Source of the DNA: Pseudeuparius sepicola
Taxonomy: Eukaryota > Arthropoda > Insecta > Coleoptera > Anthribidae
Length of the DNA: 64,000 bases
Assembly (NCBI GenBank): GCA_963920635.1
Contig: OY987308.1
Coordinates: 5,212,225-5,276,224 of the forward strand
Direction: 5' to 3'
Notes under the pieces: model-generated
Told to the model about the DNA's origin: nothing
Seen by the model: the letters and a program-made list of their open reading frames with translations, nothing else
Databases searched by the model: none
Program-made: the position numbers and the translations under genes
In this document: positions 44,511 to 57,039 of the stretch, piece after piece
How the letters are laid out: each line of letters begins with the position of its first letter
How positions within the stretch are numbered: the first letter of the stretch is position 1

Positions 44511-47190
44511 CAATCAATTTTTAAATCATCTATGTATTGGTTTAAAATAATAAGTTTTGCAGAAAATGGCAGTTCCGTATTTTTGTACGGAATTTCATCT
44601 TATGCATACTTATATTTTCAAATAATCCTTCGAAGTAAAAAGAATCAGTTTCATTTGGAATTTATTTTAATTAGTTTGTAGTTTATTTTTTCTTGCAAAA
44701 ATGAAGTTGTTTGAATGAGTATTGTAAATGGCACACATATTTTGTGTCATTTTTCCAATTCCGATTTGTTTTTGCTTGAAAAAAATTGACAACACTAGTG
44801 GTAATTTTGCAATAATTTGTAATTGTAAGAGGAGGGAGGTGGGCAAATTAAACTTACAAATTACTGTCTAATCACTTTTCTTTAGTCATTTTATTTAAGT
44901 TCCAAAAATTATTGGAAATAAATATTAATTTTAGCGATAATTTGGAGATTTCGAAATTATTGTGTATAAACTTTACAATGAATTTTTAAATCATCTATGT
45001 ATTGTTTTAAAATAATAAGTTTTGCAGAAAATGGCAGTTGCGTATTTTTTTACGGAATTTCATCTTATGCATATTTATATTTTCAAACAATGCATCAAAG
45101 TAAAAAGAATCAGTTTCATTTGGAATTGGTTTTAATTATTTTGTAGTTTATTTTTTGTTGCAAAAGTGAAGTTGTTTGAATGAGTATTGTAAACGGCACA
45201 CATATTTTGTGGCATTTTTCCTGTTCCGATTTATTTTTGCATGAAAAAATTGTCAATACTGGTAATAATTTTGCAATAATTTGTAAATTTAAGGGAGAGA
45301 GGTGGGCAGATTAAACTTACAAATTACTGTGCAAGTCATTTTTCTTTAGTCATTTTATTTTTGTTCCAAAAATTATTGGAAATAAATATTAATTTTAGCG
45401 ATAATTTGGAGATTTCCAAATTATTGCGTATAAACTTTAAAATCAATTTTTAAATAATCTATGTATTGTTTTAAAATAATAAAGCTTTGCAGAAAATGGC
45501 AGTTCCATATTTTTTTACGGAATTTCATCGTATGCATATTTATATTTTCAAACAATGCATCAAAGTAAGAAGAATCAGTTTCATTTGGAATTGGTTTTAA
45601 TTATTTTGTAGTTTATTTTTTCTTGCAAAAATGAAGTTCTTTGAATGAGTATTGTAAATGGCACACATATTTTGTGTCATTTTTCCTATTCCGATTTGTT
45701 TTTGCTTGAAAAAAACAATACTGGTAATAATTTTGCAATAATTTGTAAATTTAAGGGAGAGAGGTGGGCAGATTAAACTTACAAATTACTGTGCAAGTCA
45801 TTTTTCTTTAGTCATTTTATTTTTGTTCCAAAAATTATTGGAAATAAATATTAATTTTAGCGATAATTTGGACATTTCCAAATTATTGTGTATAAAGTTT
45901 ACAATCAATTTTTAAATAATCTATGTATTTTAATATAATAATAAGTTTTGCAGAAAATTGCAGTTCCGTATTTTTTACGGAGTTTCATCTTATGCATATT
46001 TATATTTTCAAACAATGCATCAAAGTAAAAAGAATCAGTTTCATTTGGAATTGGTTTTAATTATTTTGTGGCTTATTTTTTGTTGCAAAAATGAATTTGT
46101 TTGAATGAGTATTGTAAATGACACACATATTTTGTGTCATTTTTCCTATTCCGATTTGTTTTTGCTTGAAAAAAGTGACAATACTGGTAATAATTTTGCA
46201 ATAATTTGTAAATTTAAGGGAGGGAGGTGGGCAGATTAAACTTACAAATTACTGTGTAAGTAATTTTTCTTTAAAGTCATTTTATTTTTGTTCCAAAAAT
46301 TATTGTAAATGAATATTAATTGTAGCGATAATTTGGAGATTTCCAGATTATTGTGTATAAACTTTACAATCAATTTTTAAATCATCTATGTATTGTTTTA
46401 AAATAATAAGTTTTGCAGAAAATGGCAGTTGCGTATTTTTTTACGGAATTTCATCTTATGCATATTGATATTTTCAAACAATGCATCAAAGTAAAAAGAA
46501 TCAGTTTCATTTGGAATTGGTTTTAATTATTTTGTAGTTTATTTTTTGTTGCAAAAATGAAGTTGTTTGAATGAGTATTGTAAATAGCACACATATTTTG
46601 TGTCATTTTTCCTATTCCGATTTGTTTTTGCTTGAAAAAATTGACAATACTTTTAATAATTTTGCAATAATTTGTAAATTTAAGGGAGGGAGGTGGGCAG
46701 ATTAATCTTACAAATTACTGTGTGTGATTTTTCTTTAAAGTCATTTTATTTTTGTTCCAAAAATTATTGTAAATGAATATTAATTTTAGCGATAATTTGG
46801 AGATTTCCAGATTATTGTGTATAAACTTTACAATCAATTTTTAAATCATCTATGTATTGTTTTAAAATAATAAGTTTTTGCAGAAAATGGCAGTTCCGTA
46901 TTTTTTTATGGAATTTCATCTTATGCATATTTATATTTTCAAACAATGCATCAAAGTAAAAAAAGAATCAGTTTCATTTGGAATTGGTTTTACTTGTTTT
47001 GTAGTTTATTTTTTGTTGCAAAAATGAAGTTGTTTGAATGAGTATTGTAAACGTCACACATATTTTGTGGCATTTTTCCCGTTCCGATTTATTTTTGCTT
47101 GAAAAAATTGTCAATACTGGTAATAATTTTGCAATAATTTGTAAATTTTGAGGAGGGAGGTGGGCAAATTAAATTCACAAATTATTGTGT
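44511..47190. repeat. ~464-bp satellite, almost six copies
   Basis: Units start with 'caatcaatttttaaatcatc' at about 44511, 44976, 45440, 45902, 46367 and 46831; the last is incomplete. Spacings are 462-465 bp. Each unit is AT-rich and contains 'cagaaaatggcagttccgta' and 'agggaggtgggcagattaa'. No coding frame is conserved. Confidence 0.95.
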
Positions 47191-47339
47191 AGATTATTTT
47201 CACAATTATTTATTTAAATGAAAGTTCTCTATGGAGTCACAATTATTTCCCATGCCTCCTTTTTAACGGTATTACGTTTTATGCAGAAAAAATACCTACT
47301 TATATTCTTTGAAGTAACGGTCATCCTAAACCTACTACA

Positions 47340-47527
47340 AAATTATGGATTAAGCAGAGTTTTGTTTTATAGGTTATGCATGCATATGCTTTTAAGATCT
47401 TATGATTAGAATGAAGACAGAGATGTTTGTACTAAATTTTTTCCAGGTAAAATGTTATTAGATTTTACGCTATACAACTTAAAAAAATACGAAATCTAAC
47501 GTCACTTTCGCTGTCGGCAACCCCCTC
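47340..47527. mobile_element. Half copy of the TTAA-flanked MITE
   Basis: It matches the centre and right half of the MITE at 27678-28015, ending GGCAACCCCCTC followed by TTAA (47528-47531). The left half is missing. Confidence 0.85.
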
Positions 47528-47531
47528 TTAA

Positions 47532-48419
47532 TTTTATAAAATATTAAATGTATGTAAGATATAGGGTAACTGTCAAAAGAAGGCATTGTTTTAATTAGAC
47601 TTAAGTTTTCGTACCTTTTCTGAAAACATAATTTCTTGTAAAAAGTCAATTGTTAAAACAGTAAGTTGGCCATTGTAAGCGAATTGCAAGTTTGCACACA
47701 CACATGAAATCGCAGTGAAACATCTTTTTCAAATAATTTTTTTTCAAATTCGATTTGGAAATGCCACTTTCCGACACTTCCTACAACAAATGTCAAATTT
47801 GACAGCTAACCGAAATTGCTTGGCCCCAACTGTTAATGTCATTTTTGCTTTAATTTGAAGCAAAAACTGTTCCAGGCATCAAATTTTAACCAAAGCTATT
47901 AAAAAAAAATCCCATATGGTGGGGACTTTAATGGTGACACTGTAGATATCCTTTTTTAAGAATGTTTTTATAGCAACTTTTCCTTTCGATGTAATTGAAC
48001 TACTACAATCTAATATAATATTTTTATTTGCAAAACTAGTTTTTTAACTCCTTTTCCTATCAAACCTCATAGCAAGAAAATATACCTGACATACAGGACA
48101 GAAAACAGATTTCGAAGGAAAAAATAGCATAGGTATCTTTACATTTTTTTGAAAATGTGTAAATTTTCTTATAAAACCACAAAATAAATGTGAATGGTGC
48201 TTCAGTTAATACAAATAAATGACAATGGCAGCTTCTAACTACAATTTCGTCTTAAGATTTGAGATGTGTGCAGAGAGATTATTTAAGGTAAGTAATTTTT
48301 TTCTAGATCTATATTAAAGACAGTATGTGCTCCTATGATTTGATGGAGTATTACAATTACACCTTTGAATTGTACTTGGCTGGACTTCCAGTAGTTGACT
48401 TAACTGTAACCTTTTAACC
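47532..48419. other. Non-genic spacer
   Basis: AT-rich DNA without recognisable domain, inverted end or tandem repeat. Confidence 0.4.
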
Positions 48420-48475
48420 TTGTAATGTTTGTACTGTTTGATGAGCAAATAAAGCAATATAATAATAATATTAAG
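48420..48475 (+). mobile_element. Possible 3' end of a non-LTR retroposon
   Basis: The phrase 'gatgagcaaataaagcaata' followed by (TAA)n looks like a LINE 3' tail with AATAAA. No coding part was found upstream. Confidence 0.35.
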
Positions 48476-48589
48476 ACACTTTACGAAGAATCTAAATATG
48501 GCCTACCTACCTACCTCTACAAAGATATGACCATCGACTTCTCTTATGGGCACCATGAAGGAGAATTTTTCTGGTCAAAATGACATGTC

Positions 48590-49105
48590 GCATTATGCTT
48601 TACTTTGTTTTTCTTTTTTCTTGCCGTATTGTCAAATTAATCGTTAGTGCACAGAGTGCCGTGAAAACATAAGCCTAGTTACCGACTGTTGGTGAAGTGT
48701 GCTTTGGAATGTGTTTGGTATATTGTTTAACAGTAAAAATTCAGTTAGTGTGAAATTTATTGATTAATAATAATCCATAAACATACCACGGATATACCTA
48801 CATGATCTGTGTCCTTATTATTTATTCATCATTTACCATATAACAAAAAATATGTAATATGTGGCCAAGGTTTTTCGCGAAAGCGATTTCAGAAGCAATT
48901 TTTGTATTTATATTTGAGGAATAATAAATTTGAATCATGCCACGTGTCATGTGAAAATGACATTTTTTACTAAAAGAAAGTATCTGCGACACTTAAAATT
49001 CTACTGAACTGTCAAACATTATGAGGCTTATGTTTCCAAGGCACTGTACAAATGCGATTAACTTCACATTATGGCAAGAAAAACAAAGTAAAGCATAAAA
49101 AAACG
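48590..49105. mobile_element. Inverted-repeat element, ~0.5 kb
   Basis: The left arm reads 'gctttactttgtttttctt', followed by 'cataagcctag' inside. Both return in inverse at about 49020-49105 (aggcttatg ... caaagtaaagcata). Pairing is imperfect and the ends are approximate. Confidence 0.5.
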
Positions 49106-50716
49106 ATAACGACAATTTTTTTGCATTATTTTCAATACGGGAAGGGCCAGCCAAATTTTCTTTTTACCATGTTACTCGGCACCAAATTCAGCAACTTTGC
49201 CCCAATTTAACCGACGTCGCATCTCTTAAGATAACCAAAATCCCCATGCATAGACTCGAAATACGATCACCCTGTAGATTGTGATATACGAAAGAAATAC
49301 ATGGTATCCACCATAAATGTTACCATCAAAATTTTTTTCTTGATAAAACTTTGTGCATGCCTGCAAACCCAACAGGCAGTTTTTAAAAATTTGAATATCT
49401 CATTTTGTATACGAGGGAGGTTCGAAAATATGAAAAAGGTTCAAGAGTAAAGCACCCTTATTTTTTCTTTAGAGAAAACATGTATTTTGTTTAGAATTAA
49501 AAGGTAAGCCCAAAAATGAAATTTCAAGTTTCTATTCCATAAAACACCCTTTCGTCATTTATTTAATATGCCAGTTCCGTTTCCGAGAGGATTTATCATT
49601 TATAAACGTGAGTGCCATAAAAATAATTTGAAGAGTGGTTATGGCTCCCGTAAAATAAAAACGAAAAATAGTTTATAAACAATTCCCGATTATTGTGTCA
49701 CTCACGTTTATACGGAACACAGAATCATAGGTGGCTAATCTTTAATTTCTTTATTTTTCGAAAATTTCGAAAATTGTACAGATTATTTCCCTCATATTGC
49801 TTGCATCCAATAAGGTAGCTCCTTCCATAAAAATCCAACCAATCATATGCCTCTCCTAGCGATAATTGCACTTGTGCAAATTATCGCGGTAATTGCACTT
49901 GTGCAATTATCACTTCGTTGCTTAGCAACCGCGAATCTGTTCGATACAAACACGTACTTCTTAAAATTGATGTGTTTTGCACTGTTCTAAATTTTGCAGC
50001 TTATAAATTATGTTGCGGTATTATTTAAGCATTGTATCAATGAATTTATATAACTTTTACATTGCTAAATTCTTGTTATTAAATTTATGATACATTCAGA
50101 AAATAAACCAACGCCAACAGGGTGTAGGTCTAATCTCATTTGCCTTGGATATCCAAGCGTCATGTTTTGTTTACTCGAACGCTACAGTCGAAGCTGTCAA
50201 TAAATCGTTCAAAATGAGTCGTTTTGGAAATGTAAACATAGAAAAAATCAATACAGAAATTACTAAATCATATTCGTGAAATAATCTAGACAAATACCAC
50301 TTGTGCCGGAAATTTTTCTAAATAATTTTATTCTCAAGCGCTATTTTGCCCAAAATAGCGCCCGTACAAATTGGGCATTTATTTTTCAGAGACAAAAGAC
50401 CAATTTATACTCGTGCTCTTTCTAGGCAAAATAGCGCTTTCGAAAAAATTATCGATAAAATTTAAAAGTTCTAGGAATTTTGGTGGGCATTTCCATGGTC
50501 TTGTCGGAATTGATAGTGTTCCGTAAAATCGGTACAAACCAAACTTTCATGTTTTTAATGGAAAGCCTTGTATATTATTGAATTTTCGGAATCTCCGCTT
50601 CATCCAGATTCCAACGGATATATATATACAGGGTGTCTACTTTTAAACATATACAAATCCATAAAATCTTAAAACAACCACACAGGTAAATTTGACTTTA
50701 AAGTAATATTACCATT
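49106..50716. other. Non-genic spacer with small palindrome
   Basis: A compact double palindrome (gataattgcacttgtgcaaattatc and a shortened copy) lies at about 49861-49912. A diverged fragment of the foldback family seen at 11.4 and 53.5 kb is near 50555-50640. No gene is supported. Confidence 0.45.
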
Positions 50717-50953
50717 TTATGAAATAATGTTACCATTTATCAAAACAACAATTTCTTGCAAAAATTCACTTATTGAAGCTTTAAAAAACTGTTTTGACTG
50801 TAGATTTTTAATGCTACGAGGGAGATTATTATATGGCCACATATTTAGGACTTTTTCCAAAAGAGTCGACCTGTGCATTGGAACAGAAAAATCCGCAGTT
50901 TTATGCGAAGTTGCTAAATCATTGCACAAATAAACAATTGTCGCATTGTACAA
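50717..50953 (-). pseudogene. C-terminal remnant of a non-LTR reverse transcriptase ORF
   Basis: The frame contains V-P-M-H-R-S-T-L-L-E-K, then Y-N-N-L-P-R-S-I-K-N-L and F-K-A-S-I-S-E-F-L. This order (basic 'tR..l..kS', 'yN.LP..ik', 'FK..l..fL') is what I know from the extreme C-terminus of Jockey/CR1-type insect retrotransposon polyproteins. A small deletion seems to have removed the S-P-K-Y type segment. The catalytic domain is absent. Confidence 0.5.
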
Positions 50954-51591
50954 AAATAACCAGCTGGAAAACCTAGAAATAGGGGAAGAACATAATAAAA
51001 TAAGTCAATGGCTTAGTTCAGTTAGGAAACTATAAATAATTGTTAGACCATGAATTTGAACCACAAGATTTATTTTCACAAAAAATTGTTACTTCCAGGC
51101 ATAACACATTTTCCATTTTGAGGTACCCCTTGTAAAATTTAAAAATGAAATAGGTATTTCAAAAATGGTAAAAGATAATTGTATCTACCTATAGTAGATA
51201 AGATATAGTATAAAAGTATAGACATTGTTAACTACTTAGGCTCTTACACGAAGCAACAAAAAACCTTTAAACCCCAATTATTCAGTGGTAGGGTAGACTG
51301 GGGCAAGTGTCTAAATGGGGTAAGTGTAAAACAGGTGTGCCAAAAGAAGAAAAATATTAATAGGAAACAGATGAGTTACCCATAGCATTAATTTATACGC
51401 CCTGAAAGCCTATCAACACGCAAAACATCAAGATATGTATTTTTGGTTGCCTAGCATTTTCTTGTAAATACTAACCTCTAGCTGTCACTTCGATTTTAAG
51501 GATAACGCATTTCAAAAATCCTTAATTTTAAAGTAAAAAAAAGGTAAGCTCTTTTTGGTTTCTTGTATTCATATTATCTAACAAACAATGT
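50954..51591. other. Non-genic spacer
   Basis: AT-rich; nothing supportable beyond possible upstream debris of the retroelement fragment. Confidence 0.4.
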
Positions 51592-53259
51592 GGTAATTAT
51601 TGAATATAGTGTATGCACCGCCCGATTTTTTTGAAATTTTGGCTACCCCCCTATTTTCGAGGTCCCTGAACACGAATCTGACCTCAGCTTCTTGAGGCCG
51701 GACGTAGTTTCGGAGAAAATGAATTTTCAAATTTCCTTTTGACACCCCACTTTTCGCGGCGCTATTTGTGGCTCTTATCGGGATGAATTTTTACTGTGCG
51801 CAGCTCAAACTAATCACCACACTATTTTGCACCTTCTGCAACATCGAAACTTCGCGAAAACCCGCGGGAAAACAGAAATTTTCCAAGATTTATACAATGT
51901 TTTGGGACATACTCATTTTCCCTCGACATTCGGCTGCGATTGCGCGGCAGAGACGGAGAGCGACAGCTGGCGCTGCTATACGGAGCCAACGATGTTGCGA
52001 GGTTAGAACTAGAGAAGTTATGAAAAAGTAAAAAAGATAAATTATGGAATATAGTGTATGCACCACCCGATTTTCTTGAAATTTCGGCTACCCCCCTATT
52101 TTCGAAGTCCCTGAACACGAATCTGACCTCAGCTTCTTGAGTCCGGACGTAGTTTCCGAGAAAATTAATTTTCAAATTTCCTTTTGACACCCCACTTTTC
52201 GCGGCGACATTTGGTTATAATCGAGATGAATTTAGCTCAAACTGATCACCACCTTATTTTGCACCTTCTGCAGCATCGAAAGTTCGCGCAAAGCCGCGGA
52301 AAAACCGAAATTTTGAAAGATTTATGCCGTGTTTACGCCCGGCCCGGCCGCTGTTTTCGCCCGACGATCGGCGCGCGCCGATCGGCTTTGCGCGAACTTT
52401 CGATGCTGCAGAAGGTGCAAAATAGGGTGGTGATCAGTTTGAGCTGCGTACACTAAAAATTTATCCGTATTATAACCACAAATATCGCCGTGAAAAGTGG
52501 GGTGTCAAAAGGAAATTTGAAAATGTATTTTCTCGGAAACTATGTCCGACCTCAAAACACTGAGGTTAGATTCGTGTTCAGGGACCTCGAAAATAGGGGG
52601 GTAGCCAAAAGGTTGGGCCCACACCTTCTCGTGGTCTTTGCCGAACAATAACATTTTCTCTTTGGAAGTGGATAGAGATTCGCAAACAGATTTAAGAGCA
52701 TTTACCCATATTATGCTAGATTGTGGACTTCTATCAACACCAATTTAAATATTGTTATTGACAAAGCTGGGCCCTAATAAATTTAATGTTTAATTTTTAA
52801 CATTTTTATTCACTCCTGTGGATTATGAGAGCAAGCGCTCCAGTTTTCTGCTCTTAATATCGATGGCACTTTAAGTCAACGCCCCTCCCACTAGTCCCAC
52901 TCAAACGTCAAGCGTCAAGCAAAATACCGGACAGAGCAACCGCGTGAAAAACATTGTATAAATCTTGGAAAATTTCTGTTTTCCCGCGGGTTTTCGCGAA
53001 GTTTCGATGTTGCAGAAGGTGCAAAATAGTGTGGTGATCAGTTTGAGCTGCGCACAGTAAAAATTCATCCCGATAAGAGCCACAAATAGCGCCGCGAAAA
53101 GTGGGGTGTCAAAAGGAAATTTGAAAATTCATTTTCTCGGAAACTACGTCCGGCCTCAAGAAGGTGAGGTCAGATTCGTGTTCAGGGACCTCGAAAATAG
53201 GGGGGTAGCCAAAATTTCAAGAAAATCGGGCGGTGCATACACTATATTCAATAATTACC
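51592..53259 (-). mobile_element. 1668-bp foldback element, copy 2 (inverted)
   Basis: Same ends (GGTAATTATTGAATATAGTG and inverse), same length and same internal rearrangements as 29552-31219, in reverse orientation. Only scattered single-base differences were noticed, for example gtcaat for gccaat near 52760. Its right edge touches the iterated left end of the MULE. Confidence 0.92.
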
Positions 53260-53276
53260 TAATATCGAAACATAAA

Positions 53277-53468
53277 TATCAAAAAAAAATATCGAAAGAA
53301 AAAATATCGAAAGAAAAAATATCGAAAGAAAAAATATCGAAAGAAAAAATATCGAATGGAAAAAATATCGAATGGAAAAAATATCGAAAGAAAAAATATT
53401 GAATGGAAAAAATATCGAAAGAAAAAATATCGAATGGAAAAAATATCGAATGGAAAAAATATCGAAAA
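53277..53468. repeat. Iterated left MULE end
   Basis: About a dozen units of ATATCGAAAGAAAAA (15 bp) and ATATCGAATGGAAAAA (16 bp) in mixed order. The inverse array is at 57040-57215. Confidence 0.9.
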
Positions 53469-53486
53469 GGTAGGATTCTGTTAACT

Positions 53487-54073
53487 TATTTTTTTTTAAA
53501 TGGAACACCTTGTATATTTTTGAATTATTGAATTCTACGCATTTTTCCAATTCCAACGAAGTATACAATGTTAATATGTCCGCTCCAACCGTTCGTTCAG
53601 AACTGAGCCTTTTTTGTGAGGGATTACTCCTTGGATCATAGGTTGCCATGGAAGACAAATGACAAATTATAGTAATAATTATCGACAAGTGTATTACCGC
53701 CTTGGAAGACGGGAAATTGAGAGAAATGCGTCAGATTTATCGTATGAAATTTAATTTTTATTGAAAATGACAATAACATTTGGAAAATGGATATATGTAT
53801 TAGAAATGCTCCACACGGCCTCCATCTTGCTCAATGAATTTTTTGATATCGGAAAAATGCGTAGAATTCGATAGTCCAAAAATATACAATGCGTTCCATT
53901 AAAAAAAAAACGTAAGTTATGCCTGCCACGGCTTTCTGGAACACACCGTATAAGATCCGATAGCGTCACAAAAAACTTTGTATTACTGTCTAGAACTTAA
54001 AAAAAAACTTTTTTTCCAACCTCAGAAACTAACAAGTTAAGGGGGGTGTCAATTTATAATGAGCCACCCTGTA
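53487..54073. mobile_element. Foldback element nested in the MULE
   Basis: It has the same family phrases as 11425-12500: 'ggaacaccttgtatatttt', 'ccaaccgttcgttcagaac', 'gggattactccttgg', then inverse 'ccacggctttctgg' and 'ccttaacttgttagtttctg' (rc). It ends near 'gagccaccctgta' (54073). The left outer arm is missing. Confidence 0.75.
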
Positions 54074-54290
54074 ACCTACCTATGTAGTTCGTAGCTTAGA
54101 ATAAAATATTTCAATATTTTCCAACCAGAGCCAAATAAAACCTTTGGGTAAGTTCATAGAAAATGGAGTAAGGGAAAATCAAAAGTAGACATCCACTCAA
54201 AAAAATCTAATTATTTACGTTAACAGAGGCATATAACACGATGACACTATAACCGATTGTAATAAATTGTTAACTTTTAAATATTTGCAG

Positions 54291-55335
54291 TCACACACCT
54301 TTTAAATAATCTATAAAGTATAATTCATCTTCTACTTCTTCTGGACTAAAGGACTCAACTATTTTGAGTAGTCTCTTATTTTTGTCTTTATATTTTCTTT
54401 TTTTCTGGGCTCACTCTCGCCCATCACTTCTTTGTTGATTTTCGTTTCAGTGAGGCTTTTTCTCTTTTTATCGCTTCTATGAATTTCCATATCGAAGGTT
54501 TTTTCGAGCGAAACTAGCTAAACAGACCCCTGTGCCATCCTTCAATCGAGTTGTTGGTTTTTGGCAGTCCGGATTTTACCCTTTCGAAACAATTCCACAC
54601 CGAATGGTCGAAAACGAGCTTGGATCTCTTGGTGATCCTTTCCCGACGACCGATCCAGATGTCTTCAAAATACTCCGCTACGCCTCGAGCTTCGGGAGGT
54701 ATCAAACTTTTCTCGCAAATTAAGTGGAAAGCTCTCACCACGAACTCTTGGGGAATAAATGCAGCGGAGCGCAGCAGCTTCAAACTAAATCGAAACTGCG
54801 CATCGGCGTCGTAGCGATACTTGAGACCTTCACGTTGAATTTGTCTATACAAACACTGTCTAAAATGAACAAAGCATCCGTTGTGTCTCGTCCCTGGAAA
54901 TACCTTTTTCACTGCGTTGATTATGGCAACTTCAAAATCGGTATTTGCCTCCTCCAAAGCTAAGGAAAGCATCGATTCTTTGACTACTTGAAAAAGTCTC
55001 ACGTAAGTTGCCTCCGTCTTATCAGGTAGGAGGGCATACAATAGTGGCACAAGCATTTCAGAAGAACTAGAGGTTTTACCGTGTATGGTGTACATCTGGT
55101 AGAATATGGCAGGTACCAGTTGAAATGTGCCATCCATATACCAAGATTTATTTCTCGACAGGTACTGCAAGTTTTTGGATGTGGCAAAAATGATTAGGTA
55201 TTCTGTCATCTGTCTGACCTGAATCGAAAAGCAAAAAACTTTGGTTTTTGCTAGTTCTGCGAAACTCCTCTGGTATGGTGAAATCACTTCTGGCGAGTGG
55301 AACCGTTGGCCCGGCGTTCTCTTTTTGGCGGACAT
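54291..55335 (-). pseudogene. MULE transposase, catalytic and C-terminal part
   Basis: The open frame 54514-55335 holds the MULE core. S-W-Y-M-D-G-T-F carries the first Asp, and L-P-D-K-T-E-A-T-Y follows it. N-T-D-F-E-V-A carries the second Asp, followed by G-T-R-H-N-G-C-F-V-H-F (the C/H block). N-N-S-I-E-G-W-H-R carries the putative final Glu. This organisation is that of animal MULEs of the FLYWCH-associated (Phantom-like) kind. The frame stops at 54514, but the C-terminal tail continues in other frames: E-A-I-K-R-E-K-A near 54480 and R-L-L-K-I-V-E-S-F, ending D-Y-L-K-G-V-stop at 54291. Frameshifts make it non-functional as it stands. Confidence 0.88.
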
Positions 55336-56935
55336 TCCTGATGGTGCGCTTGAGGCTGCTTACCGCAGGGGCAAATTCGACACAATAAAGTGAGAGGATT
55401 CCCTAGTATTTCTTGCTTCTTGTTTCATTTCGTGGAGTTTTTTGGCTACTTCCAATTTTGCATGTGGCAAAAATGATTATTCTGTCATCTGTCTGACCTG
55501 AATCGAAAAGCAAAAAACTTTGGTTTTTACTAGTTCTGCGAAACTCCTCTAGTATGGTGAAATCACTTCTGGCGAGTGGAACTGTTGGCCCGGTGTTCTC
55601 TTTTTGGTGGAAATTCCTGATGGTGCGCTTGAGGCTGCTTACCGCAGGGACAAATTCGACACAATAAAGTGAGAGGATTCCCTAGTATTTCTTGCTTCTT
55701 GTTTCATTTCGTGGAGTTTTTTGGCTACTTCCAATTTTGCATGTGGCAAAAATGATTATTCTGTCATCTGTCTGACCTGAATCGAAAAGCAAAAAACTTT
55801 GGTTTTTGCTAGTTCTGCGAAACTCCTCTGGTATGGTGAAATCACTTCTGGCAAGTGGAACCGTTGGCCCGGCGTTCTCTTTTTGGCGGACATTCCTGAT
55901 GGTGCGCTTGAGGCTGCTTACCGCAGGGAGTTCGGCACATACCGCTTCGGTTACATCTTTGGACAAATTCGACACAATAAAGTGAGAGGATTCCCTAGTA
56001 TTTCTTGCTTCTTGTTTCATTTCGTGGAGTTTTTTGGCTACTTCCAATTTTGCATATGGCAAAAATGATTATTCTGTCATCTGTCTGACCTGAATCGAAA
56101 AGCAAAAAACTTTGGTTTTTGCTAGTTCTGCGAAACTCCTCTGGTATGGTGAAATCACTTCTGGCGAGTGGAACCGTTGGCCCGGCGTTCTCTTTTTGGC
56201 GGACATTCCTGATGGTGCGCTTGAGGCTGCTTACCGCAGGGGCAAATTCGACACAATAAAGTGAGAGGATTCCCTAGTATTTCTTGCTTCTTGTTTCATT
56301 TCGTGGAGTTTTTTGGCTACTTCCAATTTTGCATGTGGCAAAAATGATTATTCTGTCATCTGTCTGACCTGAATCGAAAAGCAAAAAACTTTGGTTTTTG
56401 CTAGTTCTGCGAAACTCCTCTGGTATGCTGAAATCACTTCTGGCGAGTGGAACCGTTGGCCCGGCGTTCTCTTTTTGGCGGACATTCCTGATGGTGCGCT
56501 TGAGGCTGCTTACCGCAGGGGCAAATTCGACACAATAAAGTGAGAGGATTCCCTAGTATTTCTTGCTTCTTGTTTCATTTCGTGGAGTTTTTTGGCTACT
56601 TCCAATTTTGCATGTGGCAAAAATGATTATTCTGTCATCTGTCTGACCTGAATCGAAAAGCAAAAAACTTTGGTTTTTGCTAGTTCTGCGAAACTCCTCT
56701 GATATGGTGAAATCACTTCTGGCGAGTGGAACCGTTGGCCCGGCGTTCTCTTTTTGGCGGACATTCCTGATGGTGCGCTTGAGGCTGCTTACCGCAGGGA
56801 GTTCGGCACATACCGCTTCGGTTACATCTTTGGACAAATTCGACACAATAAAGTGAGAGGATTCCCTAGTATTTCTTGCTTCTTGTTTCATTTCATGGAG
56901 TTTTTCGGCTACTTCCAATTTTGCTTCAGACCAGG
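55201..56935 (-). repeat. Six tandem copies of a MULE transposase segment
   Basis: Units begin at 55201, 55480, 55759, 56072, 56351 and 56630. Four are 279 bp; two (starting 55759 and 56630) are about 313 bp. The long ones read in the minus strand as the stretch upstream of the catalytic core: L-H-E-M-K-Q-E-A-R-N-T-R-E-S-S-H-F-I-V-S-N-L, then L-P-A-V-S-S-L-K-R-T-I. The short ones share one 34-bp deletion inside S-N-L-S-K-D-V-T-E-A-V that shifts the frame. The outermost copy joins the N-terminal part; the innermost joins the catalytic frame at 55335. Confidence 0.92.
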
Positions 56936-57039
56936 AATGATTTTCGAAAATACTAATTTTAGTTTGTTTGGATTTTACTATGGTTTCCCCAAATAGCGAT
57001 GCGACTGTGACAACAGGTTTTGTTTTCGATATTTCCATT
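56936..57039 (-). pseudogene. MULE transposase, N-terminal piece
   Basis: Upstream of the amplified segment, the frame reads T-K-P-V-V-T-V-A-S-L-F-G-E-T-I-V-K-S-K-Q-T-K and N-H-S-W-S-E-A-K-L-E-V-A-E-K. It runs without a stop into the iterated end, so the true start is not visible. A FLYWCH domain, expected in intact relatives, is not seen. Confidence 0.6.

Noticed and set aside
53248..53688. Phe/Ile/Ser-rich frames here and at 57074-57436
   Set aside because: They arise from the iterated TATCGAA ends of the MULE.
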